This document shows positions 8,896 through 16,869 of a stretch of DNA of 64,000 nt, in pieces; positions within the stretch are counted from its first letter, which is position 1, and every line of letters begins with the position of its first letter. The notes beneath the pieces were generated by a model. The model ran no database searches and was not told where the DNA came from. It saw nothing but the letters and a program-made list of their open reading frames with translations. Made by a program: the position numbers and the translations under genes. This DNA is from Haloarcula marina (GTDB lineage Archaea > Halobacteriota > Halobacteria > Halobacteriales > Haloarculaceae), in NCBI RefSeq assembly GCF_024218775.1, contig NZ_CP100404.1, positions 930,001 through 994,000 on the forward strand, in the 5' to 3' direction.

Positions 8896-10353
8896 ATGTC
8901 GACAGACGACCAATCAGCGGTCGCCGACCAGTACGGCGTGTTAATCGACGGGACCGAACGGGACGCATCGTCGGGCGAAACCATCGCTGTCTACGACCCG
9001 GCGACGGGCGACCGACTCACCGACGTCGCGGCCGGGACGGCGGGCGACGTGGACGAGGCCGTCTCGGTGGCCCACGAGGGCTTCGAGACGTGGCGTGGCT
9101 ACACACCGGCCAAGCGATGTCGCATTCTCAACGACGTGGCACGGGCCATCCGCGAGGAGAAAGAGCGCTTCGCCCGCATCGAGACGCTGGAGAACGGGAA
9201 GCCCCTCTCGGAAGCTATCGGGCAGGTAGAGCGGTGCGCCCGGCACTTCGAGTACTACGGCGGCCTCGCGGACAAAGTCGAGGGCGAGAGCATCCCGCTG
9301 GACGACGGGCACGTGGACTACACGATTCGAGAGCCAGTCGGCGTCACCGGCCACATCGTCCCGTGGAACGTCCCCATCTACCTGTTCGCCCGGAGCGTCG
9401 CACCCGCGCTCGCGGCCGGGAACGCCGCCGTCGTGAAACCGGCCGAGGAGACGCCGATAGGCGCGCTCGAACTCACCCGACTCCTCCACGAGAACGGCGT
9501 GCCGACGGCCGCCGTCAACGTCGTCCCGGGCGAGGGCGTCGCCGCCGGGGCGGCGCTCTCGGGGCATCCCGACCTCGGGACGATTACGTTCACGGGGTCG
9601 AGCGCGACGGGTCGAGAGGTCGGGAAGGCCGCGATAGCGAACCTCACCGAACCCCACCTCGAACTCGGCGGCAAGAGTCCGTTGGTGGTCTACGACGACG
9701 CGGACCTCGACGTTGCGGTCGCAGAGACGGTCAAGGGTATCTTCGCCACGAACACCGGGCAGGTCTGTTCGGCCTCCTCACGGGTCATCGTCCACGAAGC
9801 GGTCAGCGAGGCCTACGTCGAGAAACTCGTCGCGGCCGTCGAGGACCTCTCCATCGGCCCGGGTATCGACGACCACGACGTGGGACCGCTGGCCTCGGCA
9901 GCCCACTTAGACCGGGTCGCGGAGTACTTCGACGTCGGCCGGTCGGAGGTCGGGGACCCGGTCGTCGGCGGAAACGTGCTGGACCGTGACGGGTACTACG
10001 TCGAACCGACGGTGTTCGCGGACGTTCCGCAGGACGCGCGCATCCTCCAAGAGGAGGTCTTCGGACCGGTGCTGACCGTGAGCACGTTCGCCGACGAGGC
10101 AGAGGCCATCCAGCGGTCGAACGACGTGGACTACGGCCTCGTCGCGGGCGTCGTCACCACCGACATGGGCAGGGCCCACCGGTTCGCCCGGGAGGTCGAC
10201 GCCGGACAGATATACGTCAACGAGTGGTTCGCTGGCGGCAACGAGACGCCCTTCGGCGGCTTCAAGGACAGCGGTATCGGTCGGGAGAACGGTACGCAGG
10301 CCATCCACAACTACACCCAGATAAAGAACGTCTGTCTCGACATCTCGGAGTGA
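8896..10353 (+). CDS. NAD(P)-dependent aldehyde dehydrogenase
   Basis: A 485-residue ALDH-superfamily enzyme that oxidises an aldehyde to a carboxylate. Visible catalytic residues are Asn158 (VPWNVP), Glu256 (LELGGKSP) and the nucleophile Cys291 (GQVCSASS), with normal spacing. The C-terminal PFGGFKDSGIGRE motif is also present. The open frame extends upstream to 8788, but the 36 extra residues are basic and un-haloarchaeal in character. The TATA box at 8861 points to 8896, which begins MSTDDQSAV and gives the usual family length. It probably acts with the divergent SDR in stepwise oxidation of the imported compound. Confidence 0.93.
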   Translation: MSTDDQSAVADQYGVLIDGTERDASSGETIAVYDPATGDRLTDVAAGTAGDVDEAVSVAHEGFETWRGYTPAKRCRILNDVARAIREEKERFARIETLENGKPLSEAIGQVERCARHFEYYGGLADKVEGESIPLDDGHVDYTIREPVGVTGHIVPWNVPIYLFARSVAPALAAGNAAVVKPAEETPIGALELTRLLHENGVPTAAVNVVPGEGVAAGAALSGHPDLGTITFTGSSATGREVGKAAIANLTEPHLELGGKSPLVVYDDADLDVAVAETVKGIFATNTGQVCSASSRVIVHEAVSEAYVEKLVAAVEDLSIGPGIDDHDVGPLASAAHLDRVAEYFDVGRSEVGDPVVGGNVLDRDGYYVEPTVFADVPQDARILQEEVFGPVLTVSTFADEAEAIQRSNDVDYGLVAGVVTTDMGRAHRFAREVDAGQIYVNEWFAGGNETPFGGFKDSGIGRENGTQAIHNYTQIKNVCLDISE

Positions 10354-10532
10354 GGCTGTCCGGCGCGGCGACGCTCGACTGGGGATGGCGTCTCGCCGCA
10401 GATACTGGGGACACTCGCGGTGTCGACGCGGCGGAGGTCTGTCCGCTCCGACTCACTCGCAGTTATCTTTCGGCGACATATCCCTGACGCATTCCGAACG
10501 TTTAATAGCAATAGATTTGAACAATTACGCGT
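10354..10532. other. Intergenic region with promoter of the amidohydrolase gene
   Basis: No ORF is supported here. A TATA box TTTAATAG (10501-10508) lies 25-32 nt before the ATG at 10533, indicating a separate leaderless transcript for the amidohydrolase and MIP18 genes. Confidence 0.5.
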
Positions 10533-11642
10533 ATGTTAGAGAATGGCGAACTGGTTGTAGATGCAGTGTCACACTGTTTCAACCACGCCGAAGACAACCA
10601 CCTGCACCCGCACTCACAGCGGTGGGACGACGAGACGTACGAACTCGGCGAACAACTCATGCCCGAGGAGTACGTGTTTCCGGAGGAGATATTCTATCGG
10701 AACCACCAACCCGAGGAACTCGAACGCCTGCTCTTCTTAGAGAGCCAAATCGACTACTCGGTGTACCACTCGCTCCCGCTGGACGACTACTTCAAAGACG
10801 GCTACGTCTCCCGCGAGAAGGGATTCGAACTGCGCGAGCGCAACCCCAACCGGGTCGGGATGATAGTCGACATCAACCCGCTCGAAGACGACGCCGTCGA
10901 ACAGGTCGAGTACTACGCGAAGAAGAAGGACGTCGACGGCATCAAGTTGTATCCGGCACGCTACCAGAACGGCCGGGACCTCTCGCTCCGATTGAACGAG
11001 GACACGGTCCGCCCGGTCTTAGAGAAGGCCGCCGACCTCGACGTCGGGACCGTCGGCATCCACAAGTTCATCCCGTTCGCGACGGCACCGGTGAAGTACT
11101 TCCGCATCGACGACGTCGAGGAGGCCGCACTGGCGTTCCCCGAACTCAACTTCGAGGTCATCCACGCCGGATTCTCGTTCCTGGAGGAGACGGTGTTCGC
11201 GATGGCGAGTCACGACAACGTCTACGCCAACATCGAGAACACGGCCCACATGGCCTGCAGTCGCCCCGAGAAGTTCGCCCGCAGCCTCGGCGAGATGCTG
11301 TACTGGGCCGGTCCCGACCGCATCGTCTTCTCCAGTGGCGCGACCGCGCTGCACCCACAGCCACCCATCGACGCCATCTGGGACTTCGAGATGCCCGAGG
11401 ACCTCCGGTCCGGCGAGGACTACCCCGAGGTCACCCAGGAAGACAAGGAGAAGATTCTCGGGAAGAACAAGCTCCGCCTGATGGGCAAAGACCCCGAACA
11501 GGTGAAGAAAGACATCGAGGGCGACAAGTGGGACCAGAAGATTCAGGAACTGAAAGAACGCGGCGAGTACCCGGCCCCGCCGTGGTCGACCTACGAGGAC
11601 CCGAGCGAAGAGCCCTCGAAGGAACGAGTGAGGTACGTATGA
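10533..11642 (+). CDS. Amidohydrolase-2 family metal-dependent hydrolase
   Basis: A 369-residue TIM-barrel hydrolase of the amidohydrolase_2 group, whose members hydrolyse lactones or amides or decarboxylate ring-cleavage acids. Likely features are an N-terminal DAVSHCFNH (His residues near the first strand), DGIKLYPAR (near 133-141), GIHKF (near 173) and EVIHAGFSF (near 208), which fit successive barrel strands with metal-liganding His. It is acidic throughout, with a charged C-terminal tail. The stop overlaps the next start by 4 nt (ATGA), so the MIP18-like protein is translationally coupled. The reaction in this pathway is not known. Confidence 0.8.
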   Translation: MLENGELVVDAVSHCFNHAEDNHLHPHSQRWDDETYELGEQLMPEEYVFPEEIFYRNHQPEELERLLFLESQIDYSVYHSLPLDDYFKDGYVSREKGFELRERNPNRVGMIVDINPLEDDAVEQVEYYAKKKDVDGIKLYPARYQNGRDLSLRLNEDTVRPVLEKAADLDVGTVGIHKFIPFATAPVKYFRIDDVEEAALAFPELNFEVIHAGFSFLEETVFAMASHDNVYANIENTAHMACSRPEKFARSLGEMLYWAGPDRIVFSSGATALHPQPPIDAIWDFEMPEDLRSGEDYPEVTQEDKEKILGKNKLRLMGKDPEQVKKDIEGDKWDQKIQELKERGEYPAPPWSTYEDPSEEPSKERVRYV

Positions 11643-12064
11643 GCGCCGAGACAGCCGACCACGTCCTCCCGACGACCGAGTTCCAGAGCGAGCTCAAAGC
11701 CGACGTGAAGGCCACGCTGGAGGAGGTGCTCGACCCGTGCAGTTGCATGAGCGACCACCCGGTCAGCATCGTCGACCTCGGTCTCGTCGACGAGATAGAG
11801 TGGGACGAGTCGACCGGGACGGTCACGGTCCACCTCCTGTTGACCTCGCAGCGGTGTACGTACTTCCTCGACATCGACGACGAAATCTGTGCGCGCGTCG
11901 GCGAGCTAGCCGACGTCTCCGAGGTCGAGGTCCACCAAGTGACCAGCGGGGAGATATGGACGGCCGACCGGATGGCCGAAGACGAGCGCCGCGCCCGGCG
12001 CGAGCGGTTCGAACGCCGCATCGAGGAAGCGGGTATCACACCGTACGCCGAACGCTCGGAGTAA
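11639..12064 (+). CDS. MIP18/DUF59 family protein (metal-sulfur cluster assembly type)
   Basis: A 141-residue protein with a DUF59 core at about residues 20-100. It contains DPCSCMSDHPVSIVDLGLV, the family pattern DPE-x-P-x-SIVDLGLV with an added CxC, and CTYFLDID. Relatives (SufT, PaaD, Cia2/MIP18) help insert or repair Fe-S clusters in particular enzymes. Coupling to the amidohydrolase by a 4-nt overlap suggests it matures a partner in this pathway. The C-terminal 30 residues are a charged Arg/Glu helix. The start was chosen at the overlapping ATG. Upstream in-frame codons lie antisense-like within the hydrolase gene and are not plausible. Confidence 0.8.
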   Translation: MSAETADHVLPTTEFQSELKADVKATLEEVLDPCSCMSDHPVSIVDLGLVDEIEWDESTGTVTVHLLLTSQRCTYFLDIDDEICARVGELADVSEVEVHQVTSGEIWTADRMAEDERRARRERFERRIEEAGITPYAERSE

Positions 12065-12070
12065 GCGACG

Positions 12071-12496
12071 ATGACACGACGGATACTGATACCGGTCGAC
12101 AGTTCGCCGCAGGCGATGGAGGCCGTCCGCCACGCGAGCGACGTTCACGCGGGCGACGACCTCGTCTTGCTGCACGTCATCGAGTACAGCGAGTCCATCA
12201 CCGACCCCGAGCGCGGCGGTCGGAAACAGGCCGAGGGCTGGTACGCGAAAGCCCGTGCGGAGGCCGAGGACCTCTTCGACAGGCTCACCGAAGCGATGGA
12301 CCACGACGGCGAGGTCACCACCGCAATCGCCGACGGCTCGCCGGAGGGCGAGATAATCGACTACCTCAGCGATCACGACGTCGACCAGGTCGTCATCGGA
12401 AGCCACGGGCGCACCGGGGCGACCCGCATCCTCATCGGGAGCGTCTCCGAGTCGGTCGCGCGCCGCTCGCGGGTCCCGGTCACTATCGTGCACTGA
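12071..12496 (+). CDS. Universal stress protein (UspA family)
   Basis: A 141-residue single-domain UspA protein. It begins RILIPVDSS and has the ATP-binding loop GSHGRTGATRILIGSVSE near the C-terminus (G-2x-G-9x-G-S/T). Such proteins are soluble dimers that bind nucleotides and are common beside transport and catabolic genes in haloarchaea. The gene starts 6 nt after the MIP18-like stop, so it is probably the last gene of that operon. Confidence 0.93.
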   Translation: MTRRILIPVDSSPQAMEAVRHASDVHAGDDLVLLHVIEYSESITDPERGGRKQAEGWYAKARAEAEDLFDRLTEAMDHDGEVTTAIADGSPEGEIIDYLSDHDVDQVVIGSHGRTGATRILIGSVSESVARRSRVPVTIVH

Positions 12497-12637
12497 GGGG
12501 CCCCCTTCACTCGACCCCAGCTCATACCCGCCCGGATATGCGTCGACTGCACGCATCTCGGGCGTCCGTTCTTTTGCAGACGATATCGAACTCGAACTGC
12601 CTCGGTCAGAAGCGACGCGAGCGGGTGGCCGGGGCGG

Positions 12638-14635
12638 TTATCGAGCGTCGTCGATTGCGTCCAACGCACCGGGGTTCTCGACGCTCGAGAGGTCGCCGAT
12701 GTCCTCGCCGGTGTGGCGCGCCTGGATAGCTCGGCGAACGATTTTCCCGGACTGCGTGACGGGGAACTCGTCGACGAAGCGCACCTCTCGGGGCCGGAAC
12801 GGTTTCCCCAGTTCCTCGCCCACCAGCGCCCGCACCTCGCTTCGGAGGTCGTCTGACTCCGCGACGCCGTCTTCGGCGACGAGGTACAGCGCGACTGCGG
12901 TTCCGGTGGTGTCGTCCGGGACGCCGACCGCGGCGGCCTGATTGACGCCGTCGTGGTCCATCGCCGCGCCCTCGACCTCGGCGGGACCGACCTTTCTCCC
13001 GGCGATGTTCAGCGCGTCGTCGGCGCGGCCGTGGAGGAACCAGAACCCGTCTTCGTCCTTCTGCGCCCAGTCGCCGTGGTCCCAGAGGTCGTCCCACGTC
13101 GACCAGTACTCCTCCAGATACCGCTCGTCGCCGCTCCAGAGCGACCGCGTCATCGAGGGACAGGAGTCGCGCGCGACGAGGTACCCTCGCTCGTGGGTGT
13201 CGGCGATGGACTCCCCGTCGCTGTCGACGATGTCGATGTCCATCCCGAGGCCCGGCCCGCCGAGCGAACACGGCTTGAGTGGCTGGGTCGGCATCGGCAT
13301 CAGGAAGCAGCCGCATATCTCCGTTCCGCCGGAGATGTTGACGATGGGTATCTCGCTCCGGCCGACGTTCTCGTAGAACCACTGCCAACTCTCGGGGTCC
13401 CACGGTTCGCCGGTCGACCCGAGGACGCGGAGCGAGGAGAGGTCGTGGCCCTCCACCCAGTCGTCGCCCTTCTTCCGCAACGCCCGAATCGCGGTCGGCG
13501 AGATGCCGAACTGCGTGAGCGAGTGGCGGTCGATCATCTCCCAGAAACGGTCCGGTTCGGGGTAGTCGGGCGCGCCCTCGTACATGAACACCGTTCCGCC
13601 GAAGGTGTGGTTCCCGATGAGCGTCCACGGCCCCATCATCCACCCGATGTCCGAGACCCAGAAGAACCGGTCGCTGGGTTTCACGTCGAAGCCGAAGTGG
13701 AGTTCCTTCGCACACTGCATCTGGACGCCAGCGTGGGTGTGGACGATTCCTTTCGGCTTTCCGGTCGTCCCCGAGGAGTACAGCAACATCGCCGGGTCGC
13801 TCGCGTCCAGTTTCGCGCTCTCGTAGCCGTCTGACTGCGTTTCGACGGCGTCGGCCCAGCGCTCGTCGCGGCCGTCCGTCCAGGGCGTCGTCGCCCCGGT
13901 CCGTTCGTAGACGACGACCGAACTGACCTCGGTGTCCGCCTGCGCTATCGCCTCGTCGAGCGTGCCCTTCAGCGCGATTTCGCTCCCGCGGCGGTAGAAC
14001 CCGTCGGCGCTGAAGACGACCGCGGTGTCTGAATCTTCGAGCCGTGTCGCCGTCGCGTCGACACCGAACCCGGAGAAAATCGGGACGGCGATTGCACCCA
14101 CTTTGAAACAGCCGTAGAGGATGGAGATGACCTCCGGGACCATCGGCATGTAGAGACCGACGGTATCGCCTCGACCGACGCCGCGAGCGTCGAGCGCGTT
14201 CGCCACCTGATTGGACTGTCGGTGGAGTTCGTGGAACGTGATGTCCCGCGTCTCTCCGTCCTCGCCCTCCCAGATGCACGCGACCTTGTTCCGGCGTTCG
14301 TTGTCTTCGGCCGCGTGCCGGTCGAGGACGTTGTGTGCGAGGTTGAGGCTCCCACCGGGGTACCAGTCGGTGAACTGCGGCCCGTCCGTATCGTCTCGAA
14401 CGGCGTCGTAGTCCTCGTAAAACTCGATGCCGAGGTAGTCGACCAGTTCGTCCCAGAACCACTCGATTCCGGACGCGTCGACGCCATCGACATCGGTCGT
14501 CGTTCGCTCGATAAGTTCGTCGTAGTCGTCGATGTCGTACGCCTGCATGAACTGCCAGACGTTCGTCGACTCGACGTACTCTCGGGACGGTTCGTGGACT
14601 ATCCGCTCTGTCTCCGCGAGTGACTCGTTACTCAT
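12638..14635 (-). CDS. Acyl-CoA synthetase (AMP-forming), acetyl/acetoacetyl-CoA synthetase-like
   Basis: A 665-residue ANL-superfamily ligase that activates a carboxylic acid via an acyl-adenylate to its CoA thioester. It shows the P-loop-like SSGTTGKPKG (287-296), the SGGTEI motif of the central core, the C-terminal-domain hinge YxxGDWAxKDEDG and the catalytic lysine in TQSGKIVRR (Lys631). The N-terminal region (WFWDELVDYLGI and SLNLAHNVLDRH) matches the acetyl-CoA and acetoacetyl-CoA synthetase branch rather than long-chain ligases. With a thiolase and a keto-acid cleavage enzyme nearby, an acetoacetate- or short-acid-activating role is plausible but inferred. It is convergent with the Usp gene. 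Confidence 0.9.
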   Translation of the reverse strand: MSNESLAETERIVHEPSREYVESTNVWQFMQAYDIDDYDELIERTTTDVDGVDASGIEWFWDELVDYLGIEFYEDYDAVRDDTDGPQFTDWYPGGSLNLAHNVLDRHAAEDNERRNKVACIWEGEDGETRDITFHELHRQSNQVANALDARGVGRGDTVGLYMPMVPEVISILYGCFKVGAIAVPIFSGFGVDATATRLEDSDTAVVFSADGFYRRGSEIALKGTLDEAIAQADTEVSSVVVYERTGATTPWTDGRDERWADAVETQSDGYESAKLDASDPAMLLYSSGTTGKPKGIVHTHAGVQMQCAKELHFGFDVKPSDRFFWVSDIGWMMGPWTLIGNHTFGGTVFMYEGAPDYPEPDRFWEMIDRHSLTQFGISPTAIRALRKKGDDWVEGHDLSSLRVLGSTGEPWDPESWQWFYENVGRSEIPIVNISGGTEICGCFLMPMPTQPLKPCSLGGPGLGMDIDIVDSDGESIADTHERGYLVARDSCPSMTRSLWSGDERYLEEYWSTWDDLWDHGDWAQKDEDGFWFLHGRADDALNIAGRKVGPAEVEGAAMDHDGVNQAAAVGVPDDTTGTAVALYLVAEDGVAESDDLRSEVRALVGEELGKPFRPREVRFVDEFPVTQSGKIVRRAIQARHTGEDIGDLSSVENPGALDAIDDAR

Positions 14636-14707
14636 GGGCGAGCACGTTCGTACACTCCACCGAGAGGAAGATAATTCTTCTCCCTCAGACGGGGTTCTGA
14701 CGGTCGG

Positions 14708-15205
14708 TCATTCGAGTCCGGCGTCTTTGTAGGTCGCCGCGTGGTCGACGTAGAGTTCGTGGACGCGGGCTATCTCCTCGCGTTTGTCGGCGTCGAGCGG
14801 TTGCGTCCTCGCCGGGACGCCGTAGGCGACGTGTCCTTCGGGGACGGTCTGGCCCTCGGTAACCACACAGCCCGGGGCGACGATGCTGTCAGAGCGCACC
14901 ACGGCGTCCTGCTGGACGGTACTCGACATCCCCACGAGCGCGGAATCCTCCACGGTGGCGTAGTCGATGACCACGTTGTGGCCCACCGTGACGCCGTCGC
15001 CGATGGTCGCACCATGGAGCATCGAGAACTCCTGGACGTTCGACTCGTCACCGACGGTGACGGGTTCTCGGTCGCCACGGAGACAGACGAACGGCCAGAG
15101 ACTCGCTCGCTCGCCCACTCGCACGTCACCGACGGCGTACGCCATCTCCGAGACGAAGGCGGTATCTGCAATCTCGGGACTCGCTCCCAGTACTGCGCGT
15201 TCCAT
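14708..15205 (-). CDS. Left-handed beta-helix (hexapeptide repeat) protein, gamma-carbonic-anhydrase-like
   Basis: A 165-residue trimer-type hexapeptide-repeat protein of the gamma-carbonic anhydrase/PaaY/CaiE group. RGDREPVTVGDESNVQEF matches the active-site strand and contains the conserved Arg, Asp and Gln. Two of the three zinc-binding His positions are present (His64 and His76). The third, normally His five residues later, is Asp81 (VVIDYA). Carbonic anhydrase activity is therefore doubtful. PaaY-type relatives act as thioesterases in acyl-CoA pathways, which would suit the neighbouring acyl-CoA ligase and thiolase. A C-terminal alpha-helix (about 138-165) is present as in the family. 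Confidence 0.85.
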   Translation of the reverse strand: MERAVLGASPEIADTAFVSEMAYAVGDVRVGERASLWPFVCLRGDREPVTVGDESNVQEFSMLHGATIGDGVTVGHNVVIDYATVEDSALVGMSSTVQQDAVVRSDSIVAPGCVVTEGQTVPEGHVAYGVPARTQPLDADKREEIARVHELYVDHAATYKDAGLE

Positions 15206-15284
15206 GTCCGAGAGAAACAGCGGCGCGGTACAAGAAGATGTTTGTGATTCTGTGGCCCGTCGTCACGGTAGCCGCGTCGTCGGT

Positions 15285-15680
15285 TTATCTCGGAACGAAC
15301 ACGAGCGCTGGCGTGTCACCCTCCGGCGTCTCGTCGGTATCGACGGCGACCGTCATCCCGTTCTCGACATCCTCGGCGCGCGAATCGACGACGAGACCGG
15401 TCAGCGTGACGGGACCGAAGTCCGCTATCGCGGTCACGTACGGCGCTCGCCCGGCGAACTCCTCTGTCGGCACGTGGACGACCGTGTGGGCCTGCACGCG
15501 TCCCGTCCCGGGCAAGGACCGCTCCGCGAGTTGCTGGTCACCGCAATGCGGACACGCACGACGCGGCGGAAGCGACCCGTGTCCGTTCGAGCACTCGACG
15601 TAGAACGCGTCGTCCGCGTCCACGGCATCGAGGAACGCGTCGTGCCCTCGTCGCTGGTCCTGGTCAGGACTCATGTGCAT
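15285..15680 (-). CDS. DUF35 OB-fold/zinc-ribbon protein partnering a thiolase
   Basis: A 131-residue protein with an N-terminal rubredoxin-like zinc ribbon and a C-terminal OB fold (about 55-131). The ribbon has Cys30, Cys43 and Cys46 with PPR between them. The usual fourth Cys appears replaced (CSNGH). In archaea DUF35 proteins form complexes with thiolases and HMG-CoA synthase and channel acyl-CoA intermediates. It overlaps the thiolase gene end by 10 nt on the same strand, strongly suggesting a complex. A start at the second Met (MSPDQ) is equally likely. Confidence 0.88.
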   Translation of the reverse strand: MHMSPDQDQRRGHDAFLDAVDADDAFYVECSNGHGSLPPRRACPHCGDQQLAERSLPGTGRVQAHTVVHVPTEEFAGRAPYVTAIADFGPVTLTGLVVDSRAEDVENGMTVAVDTDETPEGDTPALVFVPR

Positions 15681-16837
15681 TCCTCCAAGACGTGGACTGT
15701 CGTGCTGGCGACCGTGCCGCCAGCACTGTGCGTGATGCCGGTCGTCGCGTCGGCAACGTACTCGCTGTTCGGGTGGTCGCCGCGGAGGAGGCGCGTCATC
15801 TCCACGAGTTGACTCGCCCCGGTCGCGCCGACGGGGTGCCCCTTCGCTTTGAGGCCGCCGGAGAGATTGACGGGGAGGTCACCGTCCCGTCGCGTGGTTC
15901 CGTCGCGGGCGGCGGTTATCGCCTCGCCCGCTTCGAACAGGCCCAGTGCCTCCAGCGCGAACACTTCGGCGCTGGTGAAACAGTCGTGGACCTCGACCAC
16001 GTCGACATCGGCAGGCGTGATACCGGCCGCTTCGTACGCCTCGGTGGCCGCCGTCTCTGTCGCCGGGGTCCGGGAAAGCGATTCGCGGTCTTGCAGGGCT
16101 ATCTTGTCGGTCCCCTGCCCCGACCCCGTCACCTCGACCGGCGCGGTAACGTCCGCTTCGCGCGCGACCGTCTCGCTGACCAGGACGAGTGCACTGGCCC
16201 CGTCGGTGACGGGACACGCGTCTAACAGTCCGAGCGGCGACGCCACCGTCGGCGCGTCGAGCACGTCGTCGACGCTCACCGAGAACTGGAACTGCGCGTG
16301 TTCGTTCTCGAGGGCGTGTTCGTGATTCTTCACGGCGACGTGTGCGAGGTCCCGTCGAGACCCCCCGTACGCGTCGAAGTAGGCGTCCGTCATCAGCGCG
16401 TACGCGCCGGGGAACGTCATCCCGGCGCTGACTTCGTACAGCGCGTCGGCGGCCGTCGCCAGCATTCCCGTCGCCGCGTCGGTTCCGGCGTGGGTCATCC
16501 GCTCGGCACCGCCGACGACGACTACGTCGGCGTCGCCGCTCTCGATTGCGCGGACGGCGTGCCGGACCGCGACGCCGCTCGACGCACACGCGCTCTCGAA
16601 TCGGGTCGCGGGAGCGTCGACACCGAGACACTCGGCCGCTATCGGTCCCTGATGGCCCTGTGCGTCGGCCAGTTCGCCGACGAAATTGCCGAAGTAGACG
16701 GCGTCTATCACTTCAGCGTCGACTCCCGCATCTGCCATTGCTGCCACCCCCGCCTCGGCAAACAAGTCCCGTGTCGTTCGATTTGGATGTTCTCCAAACG
16801 GAGTCAGACCTACGCCAGCAACTCTTACACTCGACAT
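15671..16837 (-). CDS. Thiolase family protein (SCP2-type acetyl-CoA acetyltransferase)
   Basis: A 388-residue thiolase that would cleave a 3-ketoacyl-CoA or condense two acyl-CoAs. The nucleophilic Cys84 lies in ESACASSGVA. The C-terminal half has HDCFTSAE and KGHPVGATG, the His-containing loops typical of the archaeal/SCP2 branch that works with DUF35 partners. The start at 16837 (MSSVRVAG) is supported by a TATA box 25-32 nt upstream. The 52 residues that could extend it are low in acidic residues and unlike the family. It is the first gene of a thiolase-DUF35 pair. Confidence 0.92.
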   Translation of the reverse strand: MSSVRVAGVGLTPFGEHPNRTTRDLFAEAGVAAMADAGVDAEVIDAVYFGNFVGELADAQGHQGPIAAECLGVDAPATRFESACASSGVAVRHAVRAIESGDADVVVVGGAERMTHAGTDAATGMLATAADALYEVSAGMTFPGAYALMTDAYFDAYGGSRRDLAHVAVKNHEHALENEHAQFQFSVSVDDVLDAPTVASPLGLLDACPVTDGASALVLVSETVAREADVTAPVEVTGSGQGTDKIALQDRESLSRTPATETAATEAYEAAGITPADVDVVEVHDCFTSAEVFALEALGLFEAGEAITAARDGTTRRDGDLPVNLSGGLKAKGHPVGATGASQLVEMTRLLRGDHPNSEYVADATTGITHSAGGTVASTTVHVLEECT

Positions 16838-16861
16838 CTGGTAGAAATTTGACCAACCGGA

Positions 16862-16869
16862 CATATATA
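16862..16869 (-). promoter_or_regulatory. TATA box of the thiolase-DUF35 operon
   Basis: On the minus strand this is TATATATG, 25-32 nt before the ATG at 16837. It fixes the start and implies a leaderless message. Confidence 0.55.

Noticed and set aside
12606-14462. Long open frame overlapping the acyl-CoA synthetase in another frame of the same strand
   Set aside because: Its product is Arg/Gly rich and has no acidic bias, while the overlapping frame encodes a complete ANL enzyme. Similar shadow frames occur opposite most genes here because of GC-rich codons.
1-16837. Assignment of the island to carnitine breakdown, because of BKACE and SDR genes
   Set aside because: The importer is of the sugar type and no betainyl-CoA thiolase or carnitine-specific gene is visible. 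BKACE substrates are too varied for this claim.
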